Assembly: GCF_900168115.1 (NCBI RefSeq)
Contig: NZ_FUZC01000010.1
Location: forward strand, 1-64,000
From: Salegentibacter salinarum
Lineage (GTDB): Bacteria > Bacteroidota > Bacteroidia > Flavobacteriales > Flavobacteriaceae
Reading direction: 5' to 3'
DNA: 64,000 nt
Shown: in pieces, positions 1 through 8,108 of the stretch
Layout of the letters: each line of letters opens with the position of its first letter
Position numbering within the stretch: the stretch's first letter is position 1
The notes under the pieces: model-generated
What the model was told of the DNA's origin: nothing
What the model saw: only the letters and a program-made list of their open reading frames with translations
Database searches by the model: none
Program-made: the position numbers and the translations under genes

Positions 1-1
1 C

Positions 2-1780
2 TCTGCAGTTCCTGCTACCTCCAGTCTTTTGGGGGATATATCGATCTACAGGGTTGGTTCTTCTGTAAGCGGATTAAAATTTTCTACAGGAAACAACAAG
101 GACTTCTTACAGGAGATCGATTATGCGTATAATATAAGGGGTTGGCTTAAGCAAATCAACGACCCGGAGAATCTGGGTGACGATCTCTTTGGTTTTGGGA
201 TCAATTATAATGACCCTACCGGTGGGGCACCCCCGCTATATAACGGGAACATCTCGGAGACGCATTGGAATACCCAAAGTGAGAATATAAGTGGTAACCC
301 GGTAAGCAATTATTATGGGTATAGCTATGATGCATTGAATAGGATCACCGGAGCCACGGACAATACGGGGAATTATAATTTAAGCGGGATTGCCTATGAT
401 AAAATGGGAAATATTTTATCTTTACAAAGGCAGGGGCAGACCGATGCCGGTGCTACGTTCTTTGGAACTATGGATGACCTTGGCTATGATTATGATGGCA
501 ATAGGCTCATGAAAGTTAGTGATAGTGGGGAGAAAACCTGGGGTTTTAAAGAACCTACAACTTCAACCGGCAATGATTATGAGTATGATGTCAATGGCAA
601 CTTAACATCCAATGCCAATAAGGGAATAGCCGCAGGTGGTATTGAGTACAACCACCTGAACATGCCTACAAAGATTACGGTAAGTAATGCGGGTAGCAAC
701 AATGGGGTTATCGATTATGTTTACACTGCCGACGGTATAAAACTCCAAAAGAAAAAGACACAGGGAGAAGTAGCGACCACCACCGATTATGCAGGGGACT
801 TTGTTTACGAAAACAATACGTTGAAACAGTTTTACCAGCCGGAAGGTTATGTAGAACCAGATGGTAGTGACTGGCAATACGTCTACCAGTACAGGGATAT
901 CTGGGGCAATACCCGGATCACCTACGCTGATGATGATAACAGCGGTAGTGTAACTAGTGCTGAAATACGAAGGGAGCAAAACTACTACCCATTTGGATTG
1001 GAACACAAGGGTTATAACAATTATTCTTACGGAGCCAAGAATAATCTAAAAACCTACCAGGGACAGGAATTTACCGAAGACTTAGGGCTTAATACCCATG
1101 AATGGAAATACCGCATGAGCGATCCTGCCATTGGAAGGTTCTGGCAGATCGATCCGTTAGCTGAAGATTATACCTATAACTCTACTTATGCTTTCCAAGA
1201 AAATAAGATGGGATTAGGAACTGAACTAGAAGGTAAAGAATTAGATCCTTTCGGAGTTGCTCGTACAGTTTCATATTATTCTCGAAAAGCGATTGCTAAA
1301 ACTGTAGAAACAACTAAGAGAATAGATACTTATTTAAAATCAGAAGGAGGTGGTTTTAATTTTAGAAGTAAAAATGGCGGTAACGGAGATCCAGGAAGAG
1401 ATGGTGGAAGAAACGTAGAGATGGTGGATGCCGATGGATTACTACAAGCTGCAGGTTTTGCAAAAACTGGAGGAACTATGGGACCTAAAAAAAACCCAAA
1501 AGATTACGGCGAAGTTGCAAAGAACGTATTTACAATAGCGGCTAATACTTTAGATGGGATGGAAACTGGAGGTGAAATTGTAGAGGAAACAGAAAATTTA
1601 ATTGAAGCTACTGCTAAATTTCCAACAGGAGAAGTTATTGAGGGGGAAGGTAATTTTAAAATATATCCTGTAAAAGATTCTATGGCGACATTTGAAACTC
1701 AGATTGAAGCAGATAATTTTAAAAAACAAGCACAGACTGAAAAGAAAAAATTAATTGAAAAAACTTATGAAAATCAATAA
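2..1780 (+). CDS. RHS repeat-associated core protein, 3' part of a polymorphic toxin gene
   Basis: The frame is open from the left edge, so the gene starts outside the window; TTG at 29 is only an internal codon. Residues up to about 395 carry YD-type repeats (YDYDGNRL, YEYDVNGNL, YSYDALNR) and the RHS core with YYPFGLEHKGYNN, WKYRMSDPAIGRFWQIDPLAEDY and YAFQENK. These proteins build a secreted shell that encloses a C-terminal toxin. After about residue 405 the sequence becomes lysine/glutamate-rich and AT-richer, with no catalytic motif I recognise; this is the expected place of the variable toxin tip. A small lipoprotein gene overlaps the 3' end. RHS identity is firm; toxin activity is inferred from family architecture. 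Confidence 0.88.
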   Translation, partial: SAVPATSSLLGDISIYRVGSSVSGLKFSTGNNKDFLQEIDYAYNIRGWLKQINDPENLGDDLFGFGINYNDPTGGAPPLYNGNISETHWNTQSENISGNPVSNYYGYSYDALNRITGATDNTGNYNLSGIAYDKMGNILSLQRQGQTDAGATFFGTMDDLGYDYDGNRLMKVSDSGEKTWGFKEPTTSTGNDYEYDVNGNLTSNANKGIAAGGIEYNHLNMPTKITVSNAGSNNGVIDYVYTADGIKLQKKKTQGEVATTTDYAGDFVYENNTLKQFYQPEGYVEPDGSDWQYVYQYRDIWGNTRITYADDDNSGSVTSAEIRREQNYYPFGLEHKGYNNYSYGAKNNLKTYQGQEFTEDLGLNTHEWKYRMSDPAIGRFWQIDPLAEDYTYNSTYAFQENKMGLGTELEGKELDPFGVARTVSYYSRKAIAKTVETTKRIDTYLKSEGGGFNFRSKNGGNGDPGRDGGRNVEMVDADGLLQAAGFAKTGGTMGPKKNPKDYGEVAKNVFTIAANTLDGMETGGEIVEETENLIEATAKFPTGEVIEGEGNFKIYPVKDSMATFETQIEADNFKKQAQTEKKKLIEKTYENQ

Positions 1781-2225
1781 TAATACAACGAAAAATTTCA
1801 TGCTACTTTTTGTACTAGTTTCTCAAATATTTTTTTCATGTAATGTAAGGAATGACAAAGATTTTTCGAAAATAGAAAGAGAAAGAGACTCCCTAAAGAC
1901 GATTTTAAATAATATTAATCAAAAGTACGTTTTTGATAATGTACGTATAGTTACTAAACCAAGTAGTGAGAATGTTATTAGCCCAGGGAATGAATATAAC
2001 CTAGAAGTCTATTTTATAGGCTATAATAATGATAGCTACTTTAAAAATTATGATTCAATTAATAATAACTCAATTGATTCTATATATCCCCAAAAAGGAA
2101 TATTTCATTTTAAAACTATTTTGGAAAAAAGTGGTAATGAATTTAAAGGTCTAATTTCTACGAATAGTGAATATGGAAAAAACTATGAGGCTATATTACA
2201 TAACCCAGATTTATTGAAGCAATAG
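1767..2225 (+). CDS. small lipoprotein, candidate immunity protein of the RHS toxin
   Basis: Product of about 152 aa beginning at ATG 1767; a TTG at 1755 is in frame but less likely. The N-terminus is a lipoprotein signal: a hydrophobic stretch (FMLLFVLVSQIFFSC) ending in a lipobox Cys near residue 25 of this start. The mature part is rich in Asn, Ser and Asp, begins with a short coiled-coil-like stretch (ERERDSLKTILNNINQ), and matches no family I know. It overlaps the RHS 3' end by 14 bp and shares its AT-rich composition. That position is where immunity genes sit. A lipoprotein would protect the envelope side, which would suit a toxin acting in the periplasm. The immunity role is inferred from position only. 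Confidence 0.6.
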   Translation: MKINNNTTKNFMLLFVLVSQIFFSCNVRNDKDFSKIERERDSLKTILNNINQKYVFDNVRIVTKPSSENVISPGNEYNLEVYFIGYNNDSYFKNYDSINNNSIDSIYPQKGIFHFKTILEKSGNEFKGLISTNSEYGKNYEAILHNPDLLKQ

Positions 2226-2232
2226 ACTAAAT

Positions 2233-2436
2233 TTATTTATCTATGAGCTTCTCCAGATAAGAAACCTTGTCCTTCTCGGCCTACACCAGTCGCTCATAGA
2301 GTTTTTTATTTTCTTCGTAAGCTTCCACCAGTTTATCAAGCGGGTTAAAGGTACAGTGATGATTAACCGTAGGCCCAGCATTAATGGTAGATCCTTCGTA
2401 GTAGTTCTGAATATTGTTGAAGATCGCTTCCTCCGC
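2233..2436 (-). pseudogene. C-terminal remnant of a helix-turn-helix regulator
   Basis: Reading the minus strand from 2436 gives AEEAIFNNIQNYYEGS, then FNPLDKLVEAYEENKKLYER, an in-frame TAG, and AEKDKVSYLEKLIDK before TAA. The last part is the coiled tail common in small Bacteroidota HTH proteins that sit near mobile elements. No start codon or HTH core remains, and the frame has an internal stop. It therefore appears to be a truncated leftover, cut exactly at the 12-bp repeat that I interpret as an attachment core. Family assignment is from the tail only. Confidence 0.5.
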
Positions 2437-2438
2437 CA
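2427..2438. repeat. candidate attachment site, left copy of a 12-bp direct repeat
   Basis: CTTCCTCCGCCA occurs here and again at 16622-16633 in the same orientation; including the following N-TTA the match is 15 of 16. The integrase gene starts 240 bp inside this copy. Each copy is followed within about 25 bp by a terminator-like hairpin. The role as attL is inferred from this arrangement. Confidence 0.5.
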
Positions 2439-2458
2439 ATTACACTACAAATTGAAAC

Positions 2459-2495
2459 AAAAAGCCCCAAAACCTACGGATTTGGGGCTTTTTTG
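2459..2495. terminator. rho-independent terminator
   Basis: The stem AAAAGCCCCAAA pairs with TTTGGGGCTTTT around a short loop and is followed by a T run. It lies between the regulator remnant and the integrase promoter region. A near-identical stem occurs at 21512-21545. Confidence 0.75.
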
Positions 2496-2534
2496 TTTTT
2501 CAACATATCAAAAAATAACAGTTAATATCAATCT

Positions 2535-2584
2535 ATTCGGTTACACATTCGGTTACACCTGTCACCCTTAAATTAGGTGTAACC
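2535..2584. repeat. tandem and inverted ATTCGGTTACAC repeats, candidate integrase arm sites
   Basis: ATTCGGTTACAC occurs twice in tandem (2535-2546, 2547-2558). The second copy continues into GGTTACACCT, which has an inverted partner AGGTGTAACC at 2575-2584. The same 12-mer occurs once at the far end of the island (16547-16558). Short repeats flanking a core at both ends are what arm-type integrase binding sites look like. The inverted pair lies 95 bp before the integrase start and could also be an operator. Confidence 0.45.
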
Positions 2585-2678
2585 AAAGTAATATAATTCC
2601 TACAAAATAAAACTTAACACCCTAAATATAAAGGGATTATGTTGTATCTTAAAACTGTCTAATAAAATTTATATAGTT

Positions 2679-3902
2679 ATGAATACAATATTTTCCCATC
2701 TTTTTTACTTGAGAAAAAGTAAGACTAAAACGGATTCTGGAATAATATACTTCAGAATAACAGTGAATGGCAAGCGGGCAGTTACCACAACTGGACGAGA
2801 AGTCCCAGTCTCACTATGGAACCCGGCTTCCGGTAAAGCAACTGGAAATTCGGCTCAAGCTAAAGCTGTTAATAGATTTCTCAGTAAAGTTGAGAATGAT
2901 ATTTATAATGCTCATCAGAGACTTGTGGACAAAGGAGATTTTTTCTCCTCTAAGGATATTATAGATATCTACCTTGGAAAAGACAAGAAAAAAGAGGATG
3001 AGGAAAAGATACTTCTAGAGATCTTTCAGGAACACAATGATCGTGTTAATAGACTTGTAGGTAAGGATTTTGCAAAGGGTACGGCCGAAAGGTATAGAAC
3101 GGCTAAAAAGCACGTTGAGGAATATATAAAGAAAGAATACAAAACTTCCGATATTCCCGTAATGGATGTTAATCACAAATTTATTACTGGTTTTGAATAT
3201 TATTTAAAAACAGAAAGAAACTGCGCGCATAATTCAGCGATTAAATACATAACAAATTTTAAAAAAATAATCCGCATTGCTTTTACCAATGAATGGATCA
3301 GTAGGGACCCATTTCAGAACTGGAAGGCTAAACTAAAGGTGGTGGACCGGGAGTTTTTAACTGAAGGGGAACTTCAGGTCTTGATATCTAAGGAAATTAA
3401 AAACGAACGCTTAAGTTTGGTTAAAGATATTTTTACGTTTAACTGCTTCACGGGGCTTTGTTACGCCGATGTAAAGAAACTATCAGAAAAAGATGTGGTG
3501 GTCGGTTTTGATGGAAAACGTTGGATTAAAACTAACAGAACTAAAACTAAAAGCAGTATTCCAATTCTTCATACGGCAGAAGCCATTTTAGAGAAATATT
3601 CCGCGCATCCCGAAGTTAGTGAAAAGCATTTAATTCCGATTTTAAGCAATCAAAAAATGAATGCTTATATCAAAGAAATTGCAGATATCTGTGGCATAAA
3701 TAAAAACCTCACTTTTCATTTGGCCAGACATACTTTTGCTACTACAGTTACGCTCTCAAATGGAGTTCCAATCGAGAGTGTTAGTAAGATGCTGGGGCAC
3801 AAGAATCTTCAAACTACCCAGCACTATGCTAAAATTCTAGATCGAAAAATAAGTGATGATATGGCAATTTTAAGAGAACGATTGGTCGCTAAAAATTTTT
3901 AG
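2679..3902 (+). CDS. tyrosine recombinase / integrase of the Bacteroidota mobile-element type
   Basis: Protein of 407 aa with the usual three parts: an N-terminal arm-binding domain (about 5-95), a SAM-like core-binding domain (about 112-215) and a catalytic domain (about 225-395). The catalytic signature shows HLARH (His347, Arg350), LGHKNLQTT (His374) and QHYAKI, with Tyr383 as nucleophile; Lys289 or Lys291 is the likely beta-hairpin Lys. The first catalytic Arg is replaced: FTGLCYADV has Cys261 where FTGLRYxD is canonical. IntDOT of CTnDOT also lacks this Arg, so activity is not excluded. It reads into the island away from the left repeat and is probably the enzyme that integrated it. Confidence 0.93.
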   Translation: MNTIFSHLFYLRKSKTKTDSGIIYFRITVNGKRAVTTTGREVPVSLWNPASGKATGNSAQAKAVNRFLSKVENDIYNAHQRLVDKGDFFSSKDIIDIYLGKDKKKEDEEKILLEIFQEHNDRVNRLVGKDFAKGTAERYRTAKKHVEEYIKKEYKTSDIPVMDVNHKFITGFEYYLKTERNCAHNSAIKYITNFKKIIRIAFTNEWISRDPFQNWKAKLKVVDREFLTEGELQVLISKEIKNERLSLVKDIFTFNCFTGLCYADVKKLSEKDVVVGFDGKRWIKTNRTKTKSSIPILHTAEAILEKYSAHPEVSEKHLIPILSNQKMNAYIKEIADICGINKNLTFHLARHTFATTVTLSNGVPIESVSKMLGHKNLQTTQHYAKILDRKISDDMAILRERLVAKNF

Positions 3903-4503
3903 AGAATACTTAGAAGTGAGGTCAAACCACAACGCTAGCATTGCTAACCTTGCATTGAGGATCTAGCTGTCCACTTAATTAAAGATCACCAAATAATCTT
4001 ACTAGTCCGGTAATTGAACTAGTAATAGACCAGTAGGGAGCAAACTATGAATCCCTTCTGAAGAAGATCGGATGCGATTGGTCTCGAAGATTACAGAGAT
4101 GCGCTATTGAGTTTAAAACTTATCAAATTTTGTTAAAAAGTTTTTTTATTTTGCTATGCCCTATAAATCTTTACTTTATGTTTTCAATTTCACCACTTTT
4201 TAAAAACAAAAAAAGGGGAAATAGTATCCCTTTACTGGATAAAAAATAAAACGTAGAGAACGCCCTGTATTTCAATTTACCAGTGTTAACAAAGCATCTC
4301 ATAGAGCCTTAAATTTTTGGTCACCGAATTGGTCTCGCTTCAACAAATTTTAACTTTTACAGGTTTAATCAATTTTTATTCGAGGCTTTTTGATACGATT
4401 TTTTAAAATCTAATTCAGGTGATCAAACAAATAATTGGTATACTTAGAACTCAAGCTTTCTTTAATTTAATGAGTATTAGAATTTTTAAACATTGCCATC
4501 TCA
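3903..4503. other. about 600 bp without a recognisable gene
   Basis: Downstream of the integrase I find no frame with a convincing start, length and protein-like composition. Short open stretches such as RSDAIGLEDYRDALLSLKL near 4060-4120 look coding-like but are broken by stops. The region is AT-rich and is probably decayed island DNA. Confidence 0.4.
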
Positions 4504-4545
4504 CTAATAACCCGAAGGTCATTGGTTCGAGTCCAGTTCCCGCTT
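4504..4545 (+). pseudogene. tRNA 3' half without its 5' half
   Basis: The stretch folds as the end of a tRNA: anticodon loop CTAATAA (4504-4510), 3' anticodon strand CCCGA, variable loop AGGTC, T-stem ATTGG/CCAGT around the canonical T-loop TTCGAGT (4526-4532), then acceptor strand TCCCGCT. The bases before the anticodon loop (TCTCA) do not pair with CCCGA, and no D-arm or AGCGGGA acceptor strand precedes it. Homology therefore stops in the anticodon loop, a known crossover position for tyrosine recombinases. CATAACCCGAAGGTC-like sequences are typical of initiator tRNA, but the isotype cannot be assigned. A strong terminator follows. Confidence 0.55.
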
Positions 4546-4556
4546 CTAGCAAAGAC

Positions 4557-4590
4557 AAGGCTTCACAGAAATGTGAAGCCTTTCTTTTTT
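4557..4590 (+). terminator. strong rho-independent terminator after the tRNA fragment
   Basis: An 11-bp perfect stem AAGGCTTCACA/TGTGAAGCCTT closed by a GAAA tetraloop is followed by TCTTTTTT. It lies 12 bp after the tRNA-like acceptor strand, as expected for a former tRNA transcription unit. Confidence 0.85.
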
Positions 4591-4803
4591 GTAATGGGTA
4601 CAGAATTTTGGTTTTTTTATTCCATGATCATAATCTGACTCTAATCGATTTCATTTACCTATAAATATCATTAAGATCCTAAATGTTTTGTAAACAAAGA
4701 TTAGGGGGTGTGTTAATTATTTTTGGCACCTTTTATATTGAAGAAAATCTTTAAAGTTTTTTTGTCTCAAAAAAGGCGTGATTTTGTGACATAATAAAAT
4801 CCT

Positions 4804-4980
4804 CTAGAATTGCACGTTTTTGTTATTACCTGCAACTTGTTCCGAATCATCTGTCTCTAAATATACCAGAATATGACCATCTATTTCTATAAGATCTTCA
4901 TAAGAAATTAATGTTTCGTCATCCTGTTCTGTAACTCTTGTAGGTTCTAATTGACAAACTATCTCTTGATTTCGGAATGA
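4804..4980 (-). pseudogene. short coding remnant of unknown family
   Basis: The minus strand is open for about 58 codons (RNQEIVCQLEPTRVTEQ, then ETLISYEDLIEIDGHILVYL, ending KNVQF) and has protein-like composition. No ATG, GTG or TTG start is in frame, and a TAA precedes it. It resembles the tail of an acidic cytoplasmic protein. I do not recognise the family and consider it a truncated leftover in the island. Confidence 0.35.
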
Positions 4981-5002
4981 TTATTATTTGTAAAGTATGC
5001 CT

Positions 5003-5374
5003 TTACAAAATAAGTTTAAAATTTTCATCGGTTAATAATACTATAAAACAGGAAATACAACAAAATAAGGCTGTATAAAAATATTTATAATCACCGTGGG
5101 AAAAATGGACCATTAATGCTCCTATAGCAAATGCAAAAAGCCATATGGTGGAAAGGTTTTTAACATGATGCATCCAAATGCCAAGAATAAGACCAAGAAC
5201 TCCTAGTAATTCCCCATAGCCTATTATAAGTGTCCAAATTTTTCCAAATCCAAAAGCCTCCATATTTTCCATCATACTTGGCTTTTGAAAAACTTTAAAT
5301 AGACTAGCATAACCAAAAGCATAGACTAAATAACCGTAAGCAATCCAGTGAATAAGCTGTCTTAGTACATTCAT
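5003..5374 (-). CDS. DoxX-like membrane protein
   Basis: A 123-aa integral membrane protein with four predicted helices. WIAYGYLVYAFGYASLFKVF opens the first, then a loop with FQKPSMMENMEAFGF leads to IWTLIIGYGELLGVLGLILG. The pattern (first helix, K-F-x-K-P, gly-rich second helix) fits the small DoxX family, whose biochemical role is uncertain. It is divergent from the HxlR regulator at 5464 with an 89-bp shared upstream region, so regulation by that protein is likely. Confidence 0.75.
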   Translation of the reverse strand: MNVLRQLIHWIAYGYLVYAFGYASLFKVFQKPSMMENMEAFGFGKIWTLIIGYGELLGVLGLILGIWMHHVKNLSTIWLFAFAIGALMVHFSHGDYKYFYTALFCCISCFIVLLTDENFKLIL

Positions 5375-5463
5375 TGTTTATTTTATTTTTTTCAAAACTA
5401 ATTCATATATTCAAAAAATGAAAGTACTTACAAAATTGTATGGTACTAACAAAAAAGTAAGAA

Positions 5464-5814
5464 ATGAGAAAACAAAGCTCTACCAATACAATAAACAAAG
5501 AACATATAGAATCAAACTGTGGAATTGCCTATACAAATTCTGTTTTAAATGGACGATGGAAGCTTAATATTCTCGCATTTCTTTTAGATGAAGAGAAGTT
5601 GAGATATAGTGAATTAAAAACCCGACTTATAGGTATTTCCGAAAGAATGCTCATAGCGCAGCTTAAAGAATTACAAGCTGATGGTTTGGTACATCGTAAT
5701 TCCTATCCTGAAGTTCCTCCCAGAGTGGAATATTCACTTACACCAAAAGGTAAATCTTTAGAAAAAATATTAATCCAAATGGCAGAATGGGGTACAAAGA
5801 ATAATCAAAATTAA
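5464..5814 (+). CDS. HxlR-family winged-helix transcriptional regulator
   Basis: A 116-aa protein of normal HxlR length. The N-terminal Cys (SNCGIAYTNSVLNGRWKL) is at the position used for redox or aldehyde sensing in some members. The winged helix follows: LRYSELKTRLIGISERMLIA is the recognition region, and PRVEYSLTPKGKSLEKIL forms the wing and last helix. It binds DNA as a dimer and usually controls the adjacent divergent gene, here the DoxX-like protein. The ATG at 5464 follows AGAA and sits next to the divergent promoter region. Confidence 0.9.
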   Translation: MRKQSSTNTINKEHIESNCGIAYTNSVLNGRWKLNILAFLLDEEKLRYSELKTRLIGISERMLIAQLKELQADGLVHRNSYPEVPPRVEYSLTPKGKSLEKILIQMAEWGTKNNQN

Positions 5815-6068
5815 GAGCTCCACTTTTTCACTCTTTTTAAACCTTATTCAAAAATCACCATATTGTTAGGCACTTATAATTGCTGCTCAAGCGGTTTACT
5901 TAGGTGTAAAATATTTCAAATTATAACCGCTGTAGGCTTACAAAGGTATTGTAAAATCAATTTGCTATAGCCTTAAAAAGTAACCGAAATTTGTCTTTTT
6001 GTATTACTATAAATAACTTTAGTTATTATGAGAATTGATTAAAACCGGAAAGCTCTTTATAGCCAAGT

Positions 6069-6602
6069 ATGAGACATGTGTTAATAATAGGGGGGACAGG
6101 AATGTTGCGGGATACAAGTGAATATTTTATTAAAAAAGGTCACTTTGTTACTTTACTTGCCCGTACCAATTATCGGATGGATGCCATCAAAGCAGAGTAT
6201 CCAGATAAAGAAAAAAACATTTTTACCATCTCACAAGATTACACTGAGCCTGAAAAAGCTTTAAACGGTATAAAAATGTCTATTGATACTTTTGGACCGG
6301 TGGATATAGCCATACTCTGGATTCATACCTCTGGTGAAGAGTTTTCTAATTTGATAAAAACATTTTTATTTTCTCATTCTCCAAAAACCACAATTTTCCA
6401 GGTATGGGGAAGTGCTTCTGTTAACCCCAAGAGTTTCACCCAGAAAAACTGGAAGGAGAAGTATCCTAATAGATATAAAGAAATATTTCTGGGGTATAAA
6501 AGAAAGAATGGATCTGTCCGGTGGTTGACTAATTCAGAAATTTCAGAAGGAATAATAAAGGCAGTGCAAGAAAATGATTCTGAAAGTATAATAGGCCGAT
6601 AG
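6069..6602 (+). CDS. Rossmann-fold short-chain dehydrogenase-like protein
   Basis: A 177-aa protein starting with a dinucleotide-binding motif (VLIIGGTGML, residues 4-13), followed by beta strands and helices typical of an NAD(P)-binding domain (HFVTLLARTNYRMDAI; VDIAILWIHTSG). It lacks the YxxxK catalytic pair of classical short-chain dehydrogenases, and the C-terminus (WLTNSEISEGIIKAVQ) is helical. It resembles the short family of about 180 aa annotated as short-chain dehydrogenase with no known substrate. Neighbours give no pathway clue. Confidence 0.7.
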   Translation: MRHVLIIGGTGMLRDTSEYFIKKGHFVTLLARTNYRMDAIKAEYPDKEKNIFTISQDYTEPEKALNGIKMSIDTFGPVDIAILWIHTSGEEFSNLIKTFLFSHSPKTTIFQVWGSASVNPKSFTQKNWKEKYPNRYKEIFLGYKRKNGSVRWLTNSEISEGIIKAVQENDSESIIGR

Positions 6603-6672
6603 AACCGTGGATATAATTTTACAGCTTGCCACAATGAAGGATCTCCAGAATAAAATTTTAAAATGACAGGTT

Positions 6673-7092
6673 ATGGAAACTAAACTAACGTTGAAAAAAG
6701 ATTTCTTCTCCAGTAAATACACGCTTTATTCCAATAATGAATCCATTGGAGGGTTAAATGATAAAAGCTTTTCTCAAACTGTTATTGGAGAATTTAGGGG
6801 TAAGAAATACATATTTATTTCAAAAGGATTTCTGGCTCCCCCAACCGTTATTATTGATAAAGAAAAAGATGAGAGAATTGTATAATAATTGGTACTTTAA
6901 AGCTACAATTACAGTGAATAATAAGATGTTTAATTGGAAATATGAGAATATATGGAATACAAAATGGAGAATTTTTAATTCTGAGAAAATTAATATAGAG
7001 TATGCCGGTTCTTCCAGCCGTGGCGAAATCGAAACCGGATGGCACTGCTTATAGCAGTTTTTATCCCTGTATGGTTAACTATTTTTAGTTAA
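6673..7092 (+). pseudogene. frameshifted small membrane-anchored conserved protein
   Basis: Two overlapping frames make one protein. The first, from ATG 6673, reads METKLTLKKDFFSSKYTLY up to PPTVIIDKEKDERI. The second continues with YNNWYFKATITVNNKMFNWK, then NTKWRIFNSEKINIEYAGSS. A third frame supplies a final hydrophobic segment (MALLIAVFIPVWLTIFS) just before TAA at 7090. At least two indels, near 6880 and 7040, separate the parts. The pattern of beta-rich domain then C-terminal helix matches a small Bacteroidota family of unknown function that I know only as hypothetical. It is probably inactive. Confidence 0.6.
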
Positions 7093-7136
7093 ACTGAGAA
7101 GGGCGATAAGGGCGTTTTATTATCAAATTTATTAGT

Positions 7137-7598
7137 ATGGAAAAGATAAGGAAGAAACTATTTGTTAGAATTGTAAAAGGAGAGGCATTTAATAAATTTG
7201 TCAATGAGATTAATCAATGGTGGCCAAAAGATTATTCTTGGTCCGGGGATGAATTGAAAGAAATAAAGATTGATGCCAGTAAAGATGGCCTATGTACCGA
7301 AATTGGTCCGTTTGGATTTCGTTGTGATTGGGGCCGTGTAACGCAAATTAACGTAAACGAGAAAATTGAACTGAAATGGCAAATAGGTCCGAACCGGGAG
7401 CCCATTCCCGATCCGGAAAAAGCGAGTGAGCTTGAAATTGCATTCATAGAAAATGGAAATTCTACCACCTTGGTGGAGCTTGAACATCGCCTCTTTGAAA
7501 AACATGGAGAAATGGGAGAAGATTACTTTAAGATGATGGACTCTGAACAAGGCTGGGAGTTTATCCTGGATAATTATAAAAAGTATTGTGAAAGTTAA
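7137..7598 (+). CDS. SRPBCC / AHSA1-type START-like domain protein
   Basis: A 153-aa single-domain protein. The N-terminal strand (KKLFVRIVKGEAFNKFV), the INQWWPKDYSW segment, a run of antiparallel strands (RVTQINVNEKIELKWQIG) and the final helix (EQGWEFILDNYKKYCES) form the helix-grip fold of AHSA1-like proteins. The fold holds hydrophobic ligands, but no ligand can be named. It is the first of three SRPBCC genes within 3 kb of this island; the other two are on the opposite strand. Confidence 0.85.
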   Translation: MEKIRKKLFVRIVKGEAFNKFVNEINQWWPKDYSWSGDELKEIKIDASKDGLCTEIGPFGFRCDWGRVTQINVNEKIELKWQIGPNREPIPDPEKASELEIAFIENGNSTTLVELEHRLFEKHGEMGEDYFKMMDSEQGWEFILDNYKKYCES

Positions 7599-7692
7599 TT
7601 AGGAAAATACATATAACAAATTGAACTTTTAATAAATGTTTGATTATTTGATTAAGACAAAACGAATACATACTCCCAGGGGAAAAAAAGTA

Positions 7693-8046
7693 TTACAAAT
7701 GGGTTACTAAATTTATGGTAACCCCGTTAGGATCCTTTACAAAAAAACGCCTAACACCCCAACTTTCGTTGGTGATAGGATAAACAATTTCAATTGCTCG
7801 ATTTTTAGCATCTTCGTAACACTGATCAATATCACAAAGTTCAATTGATAAAAATATTGCCGAATTATCTAAAGGCTTATTATTTTTATTTTTGAAAATT
7901 GATATCTGTGCAGTTTTGTTTTCCTTTGATGCGAAAGTGAGTATCCAGCCCATATCCATAACTAAGTCCATTCCTAAAAATTCGGTATAGAACTTTTTAC
8001 TTTTTTCTAAGTTATTTGAATAAATATTGGGAACAATTCTTCGCAT
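7693..8046 (-). CDS. VOC-family (glyoxalase/dioxygenase fold) protein
   Basis: A 117-aa protein with the paired beta-alpha-beta-beta-beta modules of the VOC superfamily: IVPNIYSNNLEKSKKFYTEF at the start and RRFFVKDPNGVTINLVTHL at the end. Metal ligands typical of active members are only partly visible; the final strand lacks the usual Glu (IxxVxH instead of ExxQ), so a binding or resistance role is as likely as catalysis. It lies 62 bp downstream of the SRPBCC gene on the same strand and may be cotranscribed. Confidence 0.82.
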   Translation of the reverse strand: MRRIVPNIYSNNLEKSKKFYTEFLGMDLVMDMGWILTFASKENKTAQISIFKNKNNKPLDNSAIFLSIELCDIDQCYEDAKNRAIEIVYPITNESWGVRRFFVKDPNGVTINLVTHL

Positions 8047-8108
8047 ATTTAATCTTTTTTAGTGGTATGAGTTCATTTTTTAAGTTTGCTTAATGGTTTT
8101 ATTACTTT

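Noticed and set aside
2356-2571. 71-aa plus-strand frame
   Set aside because: It runs through a terminator hairpin and antisense to the HTH remnant.
4419-4664. 81-aa frame over the tRNA fragment
   Set aside because: It crosses the tRNA-like 3' half and the terminator hairpin, and its composition is not protein-like.
6758-7054. separate 98-aa gene
   Set aside because: Its C-terminal part continues the 70-aa frame at 6673 after an indel; the first residues are out of frame with the family.
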